From assembly GCA_949152475.1 (NCBI GenBank), contig OX424562.1, positions 39,294,157-39,358,156 on the forward strand: DNA of 64,000 bases, read 5' to 3'. Positions within the stretch are counted from its first letter, which is position 1, and the number at the start of each line of letters is the position of its first letter. Positions 1-12,039 of the stretch are shown here, one piece after another. The position numbers and the translations under genes are program-made. The notes under the pieces were generated by a model that was not told the DNA's origin, did not search any database, and saw only the letters and a list, made by a program, of their open reading frames with translations. This stretch comes from Terebella lapidaria (taxonomy: Eukaryota; Annelida; Polychaeta; Terebellida; Terebellidae).

Positions 1-138
1 CTAGTGAAGCACCATCGACTCTCAATAATTCCGGCTCCAGGCCTACTAACATCGTCTACTTTCGATTTTCGCGTTTTCGTCCTGGCTCTCTCTATGCTGT
101 CGAAAAAATGATCCGTGCAAAACAAGAGAAATTAATCA

Positions 139-555
139 TTATGACATACATTGTGGCATATTCACATGTACAAAAAAACCTGGAAAAAACATGTACATGT
201 TCGGTAAACAGTGGTAAAACGGGTGTGAAGTTAACTTACTTCGGAACAATTTCATTGATGAAATTTTTCGGCCTGTCCACGATGTTTCCTCATTCTTCCA
301 ACCCTTCATCTTCAACAACACAGGAAGCTGGTTCTTTGGTGATATGACGGATATGGAACCCACAAAACTGGGATGTCCCAAAGCCATAGTTATTCCAAGA
401 ATCATGTCTACCGAAATGATGCATCTGAGGCACAACCCTTCACTTCGGTAATTGTACAGTCCGCCTTGGGTACCTAGTGAAGCACCATCGACTCTCAATA
501 ATTCTGGTCTATACCTTCTGCCAATGCTGGAGCAGTCAGAGTTGCAGAGACTCAC
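139..555 (-). other. Unassigned open frame with a duplicated exon-like piece
   Basis: A 138-codon minus-strand frame (SLCNSDCSSIGRRYRPELLR at its start, with CLRCIISVDMILGITMALGH in the middle). The segment PELLRVDGASL (475-510) recurs in the same frame at the window edge, 1-36. Repetition of a short coding-like piece suggests two related exons of a gene running off the left edge. I recognise no domain. Confidence 0.2.
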
Positions 556-2130
556 AGGAGCTCCATGGCTGCAGCATCATGTGATACCCCCACACTTTAG
601 TCTACTAGTATACCATGATCACCAGTGTGCACCACGACCAATCAACGCTCAAGTCCATTGTCTACAATCCTGACCTCGCCCTTCAGCAATCAAAAAAAGC
701 TGTCCACGTATGAACATAATCTTCACATTAACCTTGTCGATGGTGCTGATTTGCGTTGATTAACTGCAGTCATTGGCACTTAGACTGGCCCCATATAGAC
801 AGCGATATTACAAATCAAATGTAACGCCACCTCCCCAGGACGGAAGTGTGACTTCGGATGCCCACTGACGTTCAGCTCTGCTAAAATTATTGCAAAAACT
901 TATTTTCGTTGCCATAATTATTGATGATCCGGTGATCGTGACCCACAGAGGTTAAATTTGAGGCATAAATTTCTCCCACAATGACTTATACACGTTACTG
1001 CGATCTCACAGCACTCCTAATACATACAGAATACAGCTTGCTTCGGTTCACTATGAGCTTGTTTCTTCATAACATGGATTCAGTGTTTCTCAACCATACA
1101 TAACTCCGAGATGACGTCAAGGTACATAATACGTGCTTAGCTCGGGACCCTCGGGATCTACCCTCAGTCATCATACATCATTCGTTCACCTTCCTAGAAG
1201 CCATATACACGTAATAACAACCCGTATACAGTGAGCCAATGGACGACCGAAACACCTCATGCATTTTGTTTAGGGTTCGGGGCCGCACAAAGTTTCAAAA
1301 ACATGGAGACTGTCGTGAGTCGGATTCTGCGATCTTTTTGCATCACATTTTCTTCATGTTAATGGCCGAGATAAACCTACCCGGTGATTAAAATGCGTAT
1401 TGAAAGGGTGTGGGCCGTTTTGGTTAGATACATTGTATACGTTATTTGTCAATATATTGTTTAGGCATCAAATTTGTGTTTACGTTCCATATATAATCGG
1501 CCCCAGGAAGTTGATAGACATGTTCCCACGATGAAAGACAGACGTCCCCATGATCATGTATATATATTGCTATCTCGCAACCATATCTCCCACTGCGACC
1601 CTGCCACGCCTGATCTGGAACCCACAGAAGCGCCAGTTGTCTGGCTAACGATCACTGTCCGGTTGGCGACAGTTGGTGGATGACGTCCAGTGATAAACGA
1701 CCGTTGACATTGGGACGCAAAGCAATCAGCCTCAAACCTGATTCCATCCAATGGTCGCCCCGGTTGATTCACTCTGCATTATGCAGCAAAACGACTGGGG
1801 AAGGCTTAGCCTGAAGTTTTCCAAACCAATCTATTACGTTCTATTTTGGGGGGTTGAGGAAATACTATATGAAAGTGATTAGGCCGCATCATGAAAACAC
1901 TACATACTTCGAGAAGAAATAGCCTACAGTGAAACTACATTTCAGCTGTCTTTATTCGATTTGAGAGATGCTCGCTGCAGAAATTGCGTCTAAAGTCAGG
2001 TGAGATATATATCACTAACAAATTGAACACACTTCGGTCCAACAAATTGTCAACTTCACATAAATATCCTTAAGATATGATACGATAGCTTCAATACATT
2101 TATACACATTACTTTCACTTTATACATTGC
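556..2130. other. Noncoding sequence
   Basis: No frame, repeat family or RNA gene is recognised. Short frames at 1,474-1,772 on both strands overlap and lack any family resemblance. Confidence 0.5.
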
Positions 2131-2136
2131 AATACA

Positions 2137-3556
2137 TAACGAGACAATCAGAGATTGCAGACCCTCGCCCTTCAGATTTAGTCACTAAAATTAGGCGATA
2201 ATTGAGAGTTTTGGTCTTAAGACCAATAGACCATCGGTTGTACGCCATACAATTGGGAATTGGCCAAAGAAAAATTCAAAAATAGGTTGAGGATTTAATA
2301 TTGATTAGAACCGGAGTTATAGCCAATTATGTGATTTTCTTTTTTTCCGTTGCCATGGCAACCGTTTTCTGAGCCACTACCATAGCACTCCAGCCCTATG
2401 AATTTCAAATCGATCGGACCGTTTGCCTTTGAGTTATGAGCGCAGACATTTGCACTGAAACGTCGCTGGCCAAAAATAACCGAAATCGTGACCCCCAATT
2501 TTTCGACATCGGGCGATAATAGAGAGTTTTCGTCATACGACCATCGGTTGTACACCAAACGATTGGGAATTGGCCAAAGAAAAATACAAAAATAGTTGGA
2601 AAAATTAATATCAAGTAGAACCGGAGTTAGAGCCAATGATGTGATTTTCTTTTTTCCGTTGCCATGGCAACCGTTTCCATCCGATTTTGGTAAAATTTTG
2701 AAGGGACTGAGCCACCACCATAGCACTCTTGCCCTATAAGTTTTAAATCGATCGGACCGTTTGCCTTTGAGTTATGAGCGCGGACATTTGCACTGAAACG
2801 TCGCTGGCCAAAAATATTCGAAACCGTGACCCCCAATTTTTCGACATCGGGCGATAATAGAGAGTTTTCGTCGTACGACCATCGGTTGTACACCAAACGA
2901 TTGGGAATTGGCCAAAGAAAAATACAAAAATAGTTGGAAAAATTAATATCAAGTAGAACCGGAGTTAGAGCCAATGATGTGATTTTCTTTTTTCCGTTGC
3001 CATGGCAACCGTTTCCATCCGATTTTGGTAAAATTCTAAAGGGACTGAGCCACCACCATAGCACTCTTGCCCTATAAGTTTTAAATCGATCGGACCGTTT
3101 GCCTCTGAGTTATGAGCGCGGACATTTGCACTGAAACGTCGCTGGCCAAAAATATTCGAAACCGTGACCCCCAATTTTTCGACATCGGGCGATAATGGAG
3201 AGTTTTGGTCATACGACCACGGGCCATATATCAGATGATCAGGAATTGGCAATAGAAAAATACAAAATTAGTTAGAAAAAATTATCTTGATTAGAACTGA
3301 AGTTATGGTCAATTATTGATTTTTACATTTTCCGTTGCCATGGCAACAGTTTTTGTCCGATTTTGACCAGATTCGAGGAGGACCGAGCCACTGAGATACC
3401 GCTTCATCCCTATTAGTTTCATGTTGATCAGACCATTCTCCTTTGAGATATGCGCGCGGACAGACAGACAGACAGACAAACAAACAAACAAACAGACATA
3501 CAAACGGACAGACCCAATTGCAATACCCTCGCCCCCCTACGAGGCGAGGGTAATTA
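2137..3556 (+). mobile_element. Hairpin-ended, tandem-repeat HINE/pearl-like element (family 1, copy 1)
   Basis: The left end is AACGAGACAATCAGAGATTG then CAGACCCTCGCCC (ACCCTCGCC starts at 2161). The right end is a hairpin, CCCTCGCC-CCCCTACGA-GGCGAGGG (about 3,528-3,550), followed by TAAT, so the ends are inverted. Inside are four units of about 340 bp starting near 2,204, 2,521, 2,859 and 3,199; each carries the palindrome GTTGCCATGGCAAC. Units 2 and 3 are nearly identical. An ACAG/ACAA microsatellite (3,461-3,515) precedes the hairpin. The architecture (inverted ends, central tandem units, microsatellite, terminal stem-loop) matches HINE/pearl-type non-autonomous Helentrons. Short reading frames inside are repeat artefacts. 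Confidence 0.7.
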
Positions 3557-4157
3557 TAAACCATGCAACAGTTGTTGACTTTTCTCGATTTCACTCCCTT
3601 ATGGCCATATAATGGGGTTCGTAACTTGCCTTCAAATACTGCATGTTTGCAAGGGATTGCAGCAATTTGGTGAAGCAATACAATTTTGTTAGAATTATGT
3701 GATATTATGTTCCTTATGATGGCAAGAAATTTCTTGCTATTCGAATTGGTAATGGAGTTGTCCTCAATTTTGTATGCACGGTGTTATGCGAAGTTTTCTC
3801 CTCGAAATTCAGGGGAGTATACAATGTGGAAAAATGACCGTGGCGAAATGACACCATACATAATCATATATTACATTATAATTAGCAGTATTATTTGCAA
3901 TTGATTAGGACTGAATTATATCGGCAGTCCAATATGGATACATTTCGCCGTAGATCCAGATTATTTTCAGATAAATTATCACAATGTCACTGTGCAGATA
4001 ACTAGCCAGGAATAAGTATACGCGCTACTTGTGACGTGGTGGAACTGATAACTCTCAAGTGTCAAGTGTGTGATGGGGGTTTTGGTGGTCAAGGAGAATG
4101 TGACCTCTCCCTGGACCGGTAGACGCAGTTCCACTGTATTACAAGCATAGAACCAAA

Positions 4158-4430
4158 TACTCAAGTACAAAATTCCGAGCGAACAAAACCGAGTCCCATA
4201 TTCAATCTCAAAGTCCAGTATCAGGTAGAATCGATAAAATTGTACGGAACTTCATGAATCTCCATATATGGCCATAAGGGGGTGATATCAGGTGTTCCAG
4301 AAAGAGTCAGCATTTCCTGCCCCACATGTGATTCGAAACATTAAAATGCAAACAGGTCTAGCTGTACACTGGTGATAAATTTCGTGTATTATCAACCAGA
4401 TTGTGATGACGTACATAGAATTTCTTGAAT
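4158..4430 (-). mobile_element. MITE family C, copy 1
   Basis: This shares CAGGTGTTCC(A/G)GAAAGAGT, ATTCCGAGYGAACAAAAC and GATGACGTACATAGAATTTC with the copy at 8,545-8,885, which is inverted relative to it. It is more diverged than the other two copies. Confidence 0.55.
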
Positions 4431-4721
4431 GCAGCTATTAGTCTAAAAACTATCCTTGTCGCAGCCGCTGAAAGACTAGCTGGGAAATCCGTCTGGAATA
4501 GCGTAAGGGGTGTGACATAAGTACGCCATATATGCTGGCGATATAGCAATGTTGCTGCTCAGAAAGATGGAATTGACTATGGAAAAGTTGAAATCATAAT
4601 GCTGGTAATATAATCTAGTTGACAGGTTAGACTCTTTATCAATCGCCAACCTTAGATCTAAATAGTTGGAACAATTAGAGGAGTCTGTAGTAACTTCAAT
4701 TTAAAGTATGAATATTGATTG

Positions 4722-6200
4722 CTTTGCGTGTAGTTCAGTGGCATTATAGGTTTTATCACACTAGATACAGACAGGGCAGTGATTCGTGACAATACTCGAT
4801 GTCTCGATAAGCGAGACATTACAGAGCGTCTCACGGGACATCATTCATAGATTAGACACGCTTGTCACAGCCGATAAGGAGACCTGTAAAGGAATCACAG
4901 CAGTGAAACCACTCAATAAATGTCAGGCACGAAACGGGTCATTCCAAGTGATGATTAACTTTCAACTCTTGGCACTGCAGCGGCGACAGTGCTGCAATGT
5001 TTGTGTAATGCATGGCTTTGAACAGTTGCAATGCAAAATACTTAATCAAAAACATTTCCCTGGTGCATATTCGTTTATTTGTTGTGAAGGTGCTGCACGT
5101 TGTGCAAAAACTCGCCCCATCCTGTATTTATTGACGATGGTATCTCCCAGAACGAAGTTTATCATGGGAACACGAGATATACTGCATACCCATAATTATA
5201 ACCGCGTAGCTTCCATCCTGCCTCACGATGTACTCGCCCGCTTGCAGACACTTGGGAGTTCGTTTAGAACACGGACACCTGTTGGTGCACAATTACCTGC
5301 AGAGGCCATAACAATTTGACGCCTCCTCAATTCACACACCCCACTGTTATTTATGGTTCTGGGATTTGTCTGAATGTAAGTATCGATCTATTACTACCAA
5401 TACAGCCAAATATTGATGATTCCAATAACAAACATACAACATTTTGCAAAAGAAACAAAGCCCGACCAATTACTTTATCAAAAGACACACTGGCGTCATC
5501 AGGGGCAGACAGTGTGGTAAATGTAGTTGTTTCTACTGTACACCTGATGAATTTAGTATACAACTGGCCAAAAACCTATGGAAATAATTTAGAAATCCGA
5601 AACAAACCCCATGGAATAGATATATGACAAGTACCTAATCAAAAGCCAAAAGGCTACGGAGTTGATGGTATACTCGGGGACAGATTTAACGTCCATCAGC
5701 AGTGACACCGGCTCAGTGGTATGAATGTAAGTATCGATCTATTACCACCAATACAGCCAATATATTCCTGATTCTTGAAACTAGGCTAGGTTTAAAATTA
5801 GCAACAGTTTTCTGATACTTCTACATGAGGGAATGATCTATCAAGAGAGTATATAGTCGTTTTGTAAGTAGAATGTGATTCTAACTATCGTCCCAGGTTG
5901 ACCGACAAGAAACGTTGGGGAAAAGTGATAGATTCCCTAACTGTTTATTCATACATTTCAACAAGACATTCACTGTAAACCTATGCAAATAGCTGGACAA
6001 AATGATAATACTTGCCAATACACTCATATAATGAATTTAGAAGGGAATTTAGTAGTTTTTTGTTCGTGAATAATCGCTCATGGGGTAAGGCATTGCTTCT
6101 TACATCATCACTGAAATATTGATTCAATTCATTACTTCACAGAAGGCAGAACAGGTCGATGAAAACCTTGTTTGTCAGTTTTGTCAGCTTTGCGCAGACT
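4722..6200 (+). repeat. Left copy of a duplicated locus, with an open frame
   Basis: This matches 12,040-13,130. The first part holds an open frame, 4786-5319 (177 codons); its first 65 codons are also open in the other copy (shared ETCKGITAVKPLNKCQARNG). The last part has an exon-like piece after TTCACAG near 6,142 (EQVDENLVCQFCQLCADSH, ending TGA near 6,270). Compared with the other copy, this one carries an extra insertion at about 5,375-5,770. I recognise no family; a decayed duplicated gene is the likeliest reading. Confidence 0.5.
5371..5770. repeat. Insertion bounded by a 36-bp direct repeat
   Basis: Comparison with the paralogous copy at 12.7 kb shows that this stretch is inserted. 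It starts and ends with GAATGTAAGTATCGATCTAT then TACYACCAATACAGCC. A nearly full copy of its first 190 bp recurs at 17,508-17,700 and a short piece at 27,828-27,868, so it is a dispersed repeat family. Confidence 0.6.
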
Positions 6201-6279
6201 CACATACAGAACCAATTGAAACACAACAGAAACAAGCAGAAAGCCATTCCGATCCGCCAGAATATCGCTGAGACCTTGA

Positions 6280-8000
6280 CCAGATGTCACTGCATCTGCA
6301 AGTCAACTAGAAAAATCAAATCTCGCTTTCCTGGGGGTAGGGGCCAGTGCTACTCAACAGTGACAGGATCCTACCCTTGTAATGAGGGGATAAGGAGCAG
6401 GGCATCAGCTCAAATGTGAGAAGTGCGACCGTCCAAGACGTCAACTCACCAAGATTGATTATCTCCTCTTGCCGCTGCTCACTCGACTGGTGTGTGACGC
6501 AATGTGTCAGCAGCGGACGGGGTTTATTTCACTTTATCTCTTTTCAGTTGGTAGTGTTTTCTTCGATTTCCTCAACTAAAAGAACGTTTTGAAGTTTGAC
6601 ACTTGAAGAAAGACACATTTGATGTATCTGATGCAGCGCGTTTTCATACACACACTAGTACATTATACCTTATCAACTTAGTCTAATTCATGTCTGGTGA
6701 ACATGAAAACCCTCAGTCACAGTGTTATAGTTGAAGTAAATATTATATCACTCAGGGAGACTACAAATATGCACTTGGTTTATAATTGTTAAAACTATTA
6801 CCACAGCATTCACCTATTCAAAAACCTCATAGTGAATAATAGTTCATTACGAATACGAAGATGTTATAATCATTGGGTTTTACAGACATGGACCTTATCA
6901 ATGTCAGGGACATGCACGTTTTAATTAATCTAATTCATTGTGTCTTATACAGATAATATGGATTGCTTCAGGTTGGATAGACTAGGCGATATTCCCACAC
7001 GTATTGCTTCTGTTGTTGGGATCAGTGACAGCACGTGCTCCCTATCATTGTATTTTTATGTTTTATATGCCCGATATTACAAACGGGATATCAGATAACA
7101 GATGCAAAAAATCATGGAGTTTTGAATCTGATATCAGGGTCTTGAGTACCTGTCAAATTTTCTGTACCTTCAGAAGATATATCATTGTATACTATAATGA
7201 TAGTGAAGTGTTGATAAAATGATTTTTAATGTAGATCATTGACCTGAGTGAAGATGGTGAATGTTGCTTTGCCGGTCAGATATTAATACCAGAAAAACAT
7301 CTGAATTTCCTCGAGCAATAACTTGGATATCGGACGAAAATTCTTGGATGTTTCCTTGGTTTTGGCTTCCGCTAGTCTCTGAACATTGTCCATTATCTTG
7401 TGGTGCATTCAGTTCTAGAATTCAATTCTGATCCTCTGGTTTTAGCAAATATTGGGCCTCCACTCTCCTCGATTCTCACAATAGGTCGAGATGTGCATTG
7501 CAATGACGCGAGTGTGCGTGGAATCACAAATTAATATTTTGCAATCAGCTGTTCTTGGAAATATGACGAATTCTTGATGCAATATTTATTGGGTGTGAAC
7601 ATGGTTGTTAGCCGATGTACGTAATTTCACGGAATAATGAAACCTGTGCCTAAGCTCAAATGTGAGAAGTTAAGAAACTTGACGTCATGGTAAGTATTCT
7701 TGTAATGCTTGTGAGTTATTACAAAAATATCAACTAAAAAAATAACTCAATAACACAAAAAACTAATTTAACTTGCAAGCACGTGGAATAGTGCGGTCAT
7801 GCCATGATTATTGTGTACGTTCTTTATATTACATATACATGCTCTGAAAGTATCTGCTATTCCTTCTGTCTGACGCGAAACCACGGGACTTATACATATT
7901 AGGACAACTGTTAGACTTGATACTCTAAACCAATCACCATTTATGTGTTTTCTTCAACCAAATATCAAGTCTAAAAAATATGTTTTTCAATTTTGTGTAT
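6280..8000. other. Noncoding sequence
   Basis: A/T-rich sequence; the phrase AGCTCAAATGTGAGAAGT occurs twice (about 6,409 and 7,653). No gene is supported. Confidence 0.4.
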
Positions 8001-8011
8001 AGTAATTCTAG

Positions 8012-8131
8012 TTTTCAACGACCGGCATCTTGGTGCACACCAACTTTCACACCGACGCAGAATTCAAGACGGGCGTTGGTGTTTTCACCACGGACGTTGT
8101 CACCGAATTTACCGACGGTTTGGTGCACTAG
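8012..8131 (+). other. Coding-like fragment after a possible acceptor
   Basis: After TTCTAG at 8,006-8,011 a frame reads FSTTGILVHTNFHTDAEFKT then GVGVFTTDVVTEFTDGLVH and a TAG. It is G+C-richer than its surroundings and has codon-like periodicity. It could be a terminal or orphan exon; no family is recognised and no partner exon was found. Confidence 0.25.
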
Positions 8132-8544
8132 GCCCCTGTACATACCTCTTATTTTGGACAGTTGTCACTTCGGAAAGTTGTGTGTATTTTACATTATCGA
8201 CTCCACCAGGATAACCAATCCGCTGATAATTGACATTCGTTCATGTATAACTATTAAGTTGTTAGCAAACTTAAAATGGATACATTGTGTAGTAAGTCTA
8301 ATCACGTTACGAACTGTGAACGTTACTGGTTGGTATCATCATATCGACTGTTTCTTTTTTGTTTATTTCATTTGCGAGGCTTATTGATTCCAACAAGTGG
8401 TCTTATTTCATTAGTGATGTATTATTGTTCAAGCAAACCTCGAAGAAACCTCGATTACACTTTCCATAGTCTTAGCCTAGAACACATTAGCATGACGCTC
8501 TCATGTTGTGTAATAAATGATGCGTCCTCATGTTGTGTAAAAAA

Positions 8545-8885
8545 ATTCTATGGACGTCATCATGATCTGGTTGATAAATACACCGAATCCATGTCTGCCA
8601 TGCAACTAGATCTATTTTCATGTTAATTTTCTGGGATTCATGACGGGTGCCACTAGTGGGGCAGGAAATGCTCACTCTTTCCGGAACACCTGATTTCACC
8701 TCCTAATGGCCGTTTTGGGGGGTTCATGAGTTTCCCTCTCATTATTGTTTTCTCTCACTTCGTATGCCTGATATGACTTTCTGTCCCCGGACTATGAGAT
8801 TGGATAACGGACCCTGTTCGTTTGCTCTGAATACTTAATACTGGGTATTGATTCCACGTCTATTGAACCATAATACCAACATACA
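8545..8885 (+). mobile_element. MITE family C, copy 2 (fullest)
   Basis: The left end TTCTATGGACGTCATCATG and the inverted right end TTCAATAGACGTGGAATC form imperfect inverted termini. Internal landmarks are ACTCTTTCCGGAACACCTGA and CTGATATGACTTTCTGTCCC. It is about 340 bp long and has no coding capacity. Confidence 0.6.
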
Positions 8886-8889
8886 ATAT

Positions 8890-9640
8890 CGGATACAATT
8901 TATTGAGGTCTCATACATTGGTTGGTGTCGGGACATCGGCCAGAATTTAACTGATATGTTCAGCCAGTGAGATCAAGTCTGAAATGCAACGAGGTATCAG
9001 TTAGATAGAAAACTCCCATGCAGATGTAATACTGAGAGTAATCTTATTAGTCTGGTTTCAGTCTGAGAGCAGTCAGTAAAACCTAGAAATGTTACATCTT
9101 ATGTAAGGTCAAATATGATACTGAACTGTCCTCAGCCTTAATATACATGGCATACACAATACATGCCAGGACATGGACACGGAAGTGTAGGTAGAACATC
9201 AGTTTACTTTATGTTTTGTTGTGGATCCGATAAAAGCAGTACAAATGCTGATCGATCACTGAGCACAGTTGAATATCTCGGTGTTATTATGCAATATGTA
9301 AAATTATGCATACAAATATCCCAAACTAAGGCACATACAATCAATCATCTAAAAGTTTGCCTATGTAACATGGGTCTACAAACAGCTGTGGATTATTAAA
9401 CAGAGCCCGAGGATCATCTTTAACTCATCAGGCGGCACTGCTTATCACCGCTCAGGCTTCATTTAGGGCCACTCGTCCATCCATAAAGTGCCAGAACTCG
9501 ATCAATATATCATCCTTCATTATGATGTGATTGGAAGTGTTTTCTAGCGAGGATAAATAGCCGACAGACAGAACTGCTGTACTGATGTATACTTAATGTT
9601 GTATGCCACATCAGAATCACGCGCGATTTGATGTAGTTTG
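8890..9640. other. Noncoding sequence
   Basis: Nothing recognisable; the longest frames are under 80 codons and have no familiar motif. Confidence 0.4.
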
Positions 9641-9649
9641 TGGCGGCAC

Positions 9650-10137
9650 CAATGAGATCTCGTGCCAATGAGCAATTATAGCCAAGTTAGTGGGCACAAT
9701 CTGATGGCCTGAGGAGAGACGGGCCTGACTCTACAAGTTTACGCATGCAGTGTCGATCTAATCAGTATCAGTAGCCATTATGATTCACTAAACTAATTTT
9801 CAGAATCATTTTAACCGGTGGGCGACGAAAAATCCCACACTTTAATTTGGCAGGGTAGGCATTTTGTCTGGATATGAAATTGAAATATGAAAACAATGAG
9901 ATCTCGTGCCAATGAGCAATTATAGGCAAGTTAGTGGGCACAATCTGCAGGCCTGAAGAGAGACAGGCCTGACTCTACAAGTTTACGCATGCAGTGTCGA
10001 TCTAATCAGTATCAGTAGCCATTATGATTCACTAAACTAATTTTCAGAATCATTTTACCCGGTGGGCGACGAAAAATCCCACACTTTAATTTGGCAGGGT
10101 AGGCATTTGTCTGGATATGAAATTGAAATATGAAAAC
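9650..10137. repeat. Recent tandem duplication, two units of about 243 bp
   Basis: Unit 9,650-9,892 and unit 9,893-10,137 differ at only a handful of sites (for example ATAGCCAAG/ATAGGCAAG and TTTTAACC/TTTTACCC). Both start AATGAGATCTCGTGCCAATG. No gene is seen. Confidence 0.92.
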
Positions 10138-10139
10138 GG

Positions 10140-12030
10140 AAGTAAGATTTATAGACAACTTTCGTTCTAATTCTGTTCTAATTCTGTTCTAATGTAAAAT
10201 TATTATTGTGAAACGATTGCTTTGCTGACGATTACAAAAGGATGGGGTAGTCTATAATAAACTTGTTTGTCTATGTAAAATTTTGTTTCTTGTAGCATAC
10301 TCGTAAAGTCCTTGTTAGGTGTGTCGTGGAACAGTTCACGCAAACCATGATATTATGTCTGCATACAAGGACATTTGTCTCTATTTTATTGCCAATAGAA
10401 ACTGTTCCCTGTGTAACCAAATGATGGAATAATCACTGTAAAGCATCTGAGTGGTATTCGAATGGAGACACTTGTTATTACTGCTGTTACGTTCAAGTCC
10501 CAGATGGAGTTTTTTCGCATAAAACTGGACCGCTATCTACAAGTGCAGATAACTAACGGTATGGACACTCGTCGGAGCTGTAACAAAGGCAGTGAATGCC
10601 CACCAGACACGTCCATAAGTGCCCAGTCTTCCCATGCCATGGCTGGTGTAGCATTACAAACGCGACATGTGAGAAACCCGAACATCACGTATGTCGCTTT
10701 TCTCACAGTCAAATGCTTATTATCGCCCATGTCGCATTTTTCACGCCTGATGTGATTGGTGGAGAATATTTCATTCCAATCTGCTTGCGATATCCACATC
10801 AAAGACTTCTTAATACGTTTCATGAACGTTATTGTTGCATAAGTTTAAATATGTCTTTGTAGTAACAATTTAAGTGATGTCTTGTAAATATGTTGCAGCG
10901 ACATACAAGTTTCACTGTAAATTTTTGTCACTATGCTGAAATAAATTGAAATTAAGGAAATGTAAACAGACAGATAATTGATGGCGATTTGTGTGTTTTG
11001 CCAATGACATGCTTCCAAAACATCGCTCGATGGTCAAATATTGCACCACAAAATTCTTTGTTGTGCTGTTCTGCCAGATCCCCCACCGATGGAGTCCCGA
11101 GATAAGCACAGGGTATGTCTCCTCCCGGCCCGGGGAGCGATACATGGGGGTACTGTCTCCTCGAGACCTCGGTAACACCCCGTGAGGCAACTATTGACTG
11201 TCAATGCCGCTAACTTAAAGGCTGGGATTGACCTGGTTCCCAACTCACTCGTTAATATAATCTAGGGTATTACTAGAACTGCTTGGCGATTTGAAATTTG
11301 AAGTCCAAAAAATAAAAATGCTCAAGAGGTAATAGGATATGTCAATAGTCAGCAACAGTGGTTTCTGTCAAATTATATCGTGACACTTTATCTGTCCGTC
11401 TCTCTATAACCGTGTGCAAACATGTCAATTGACTCCAGAGCACTAAATATGTATGGACAAATAAAACGTGTTGCTTAAACAATAAACTGCAAATAATATA
11501 ACAGACCTCTCAAAAAGTGCCTATACTTAATGCCTCATTTCAGTGTTGGGTATTGGGTTTCTCGCAGGCGTGATTTTGAAGGTAAATATGAACATATTGT
11601 ATTGGTATTTTTGGTCGTTCAATGCTTCAAAGATGAGCGGCTATCTTCTGTAGATGGGTTTCAGTGGTGTGACGATGTAAGATTGGAGCAGGGGTGATGG
11701 GGGTAGATCCCAGGGGTCCCAGGCTGAGCACAAGTACAATTTTATTGTAATTTGGAATGGTAAGAGACGGTACCACTTGTGTATGCACCAAGTGATGTGA
11801 AGTTTTCCACGAACTGTCGTCAAAATGTAGGGATATGTTATGTGGGGGGAAATGAACATGGCGGAATTATCCCATGTACACATTCAATGGATCGGGACTG
11901 GATAAAATCGTGTTATTTGTGAACGGTGTTCTGGCAGTCAATAAACATATAGCCGGTCCTATGGCTTAACCGCTAACAGAAACTGTCGCACTTTGTACTA
12001 TTGAAGTTGAGCTTCGTATTTGAAAAACTA
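10140..12030. other. Noncoding sequence
   Basis: Overlapping frames at 10,462-10,862 contain a CGACATGTGAGAAA-like motif repeated in both orientations (10,667-10,745). Otherwise nothing is recognised. Confidence 0.4.
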
Positions 12031-12039
12031 AAGAACAAC

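Noticed and set aside
2295-3252. Set of 70-145-codon minus-strand frames near 2.3-3.3 kb
   Set aside because: They are copies of one frame through the 340-bp units of a non-coding element, and similar frames arise in the copy at 24.5 kb.
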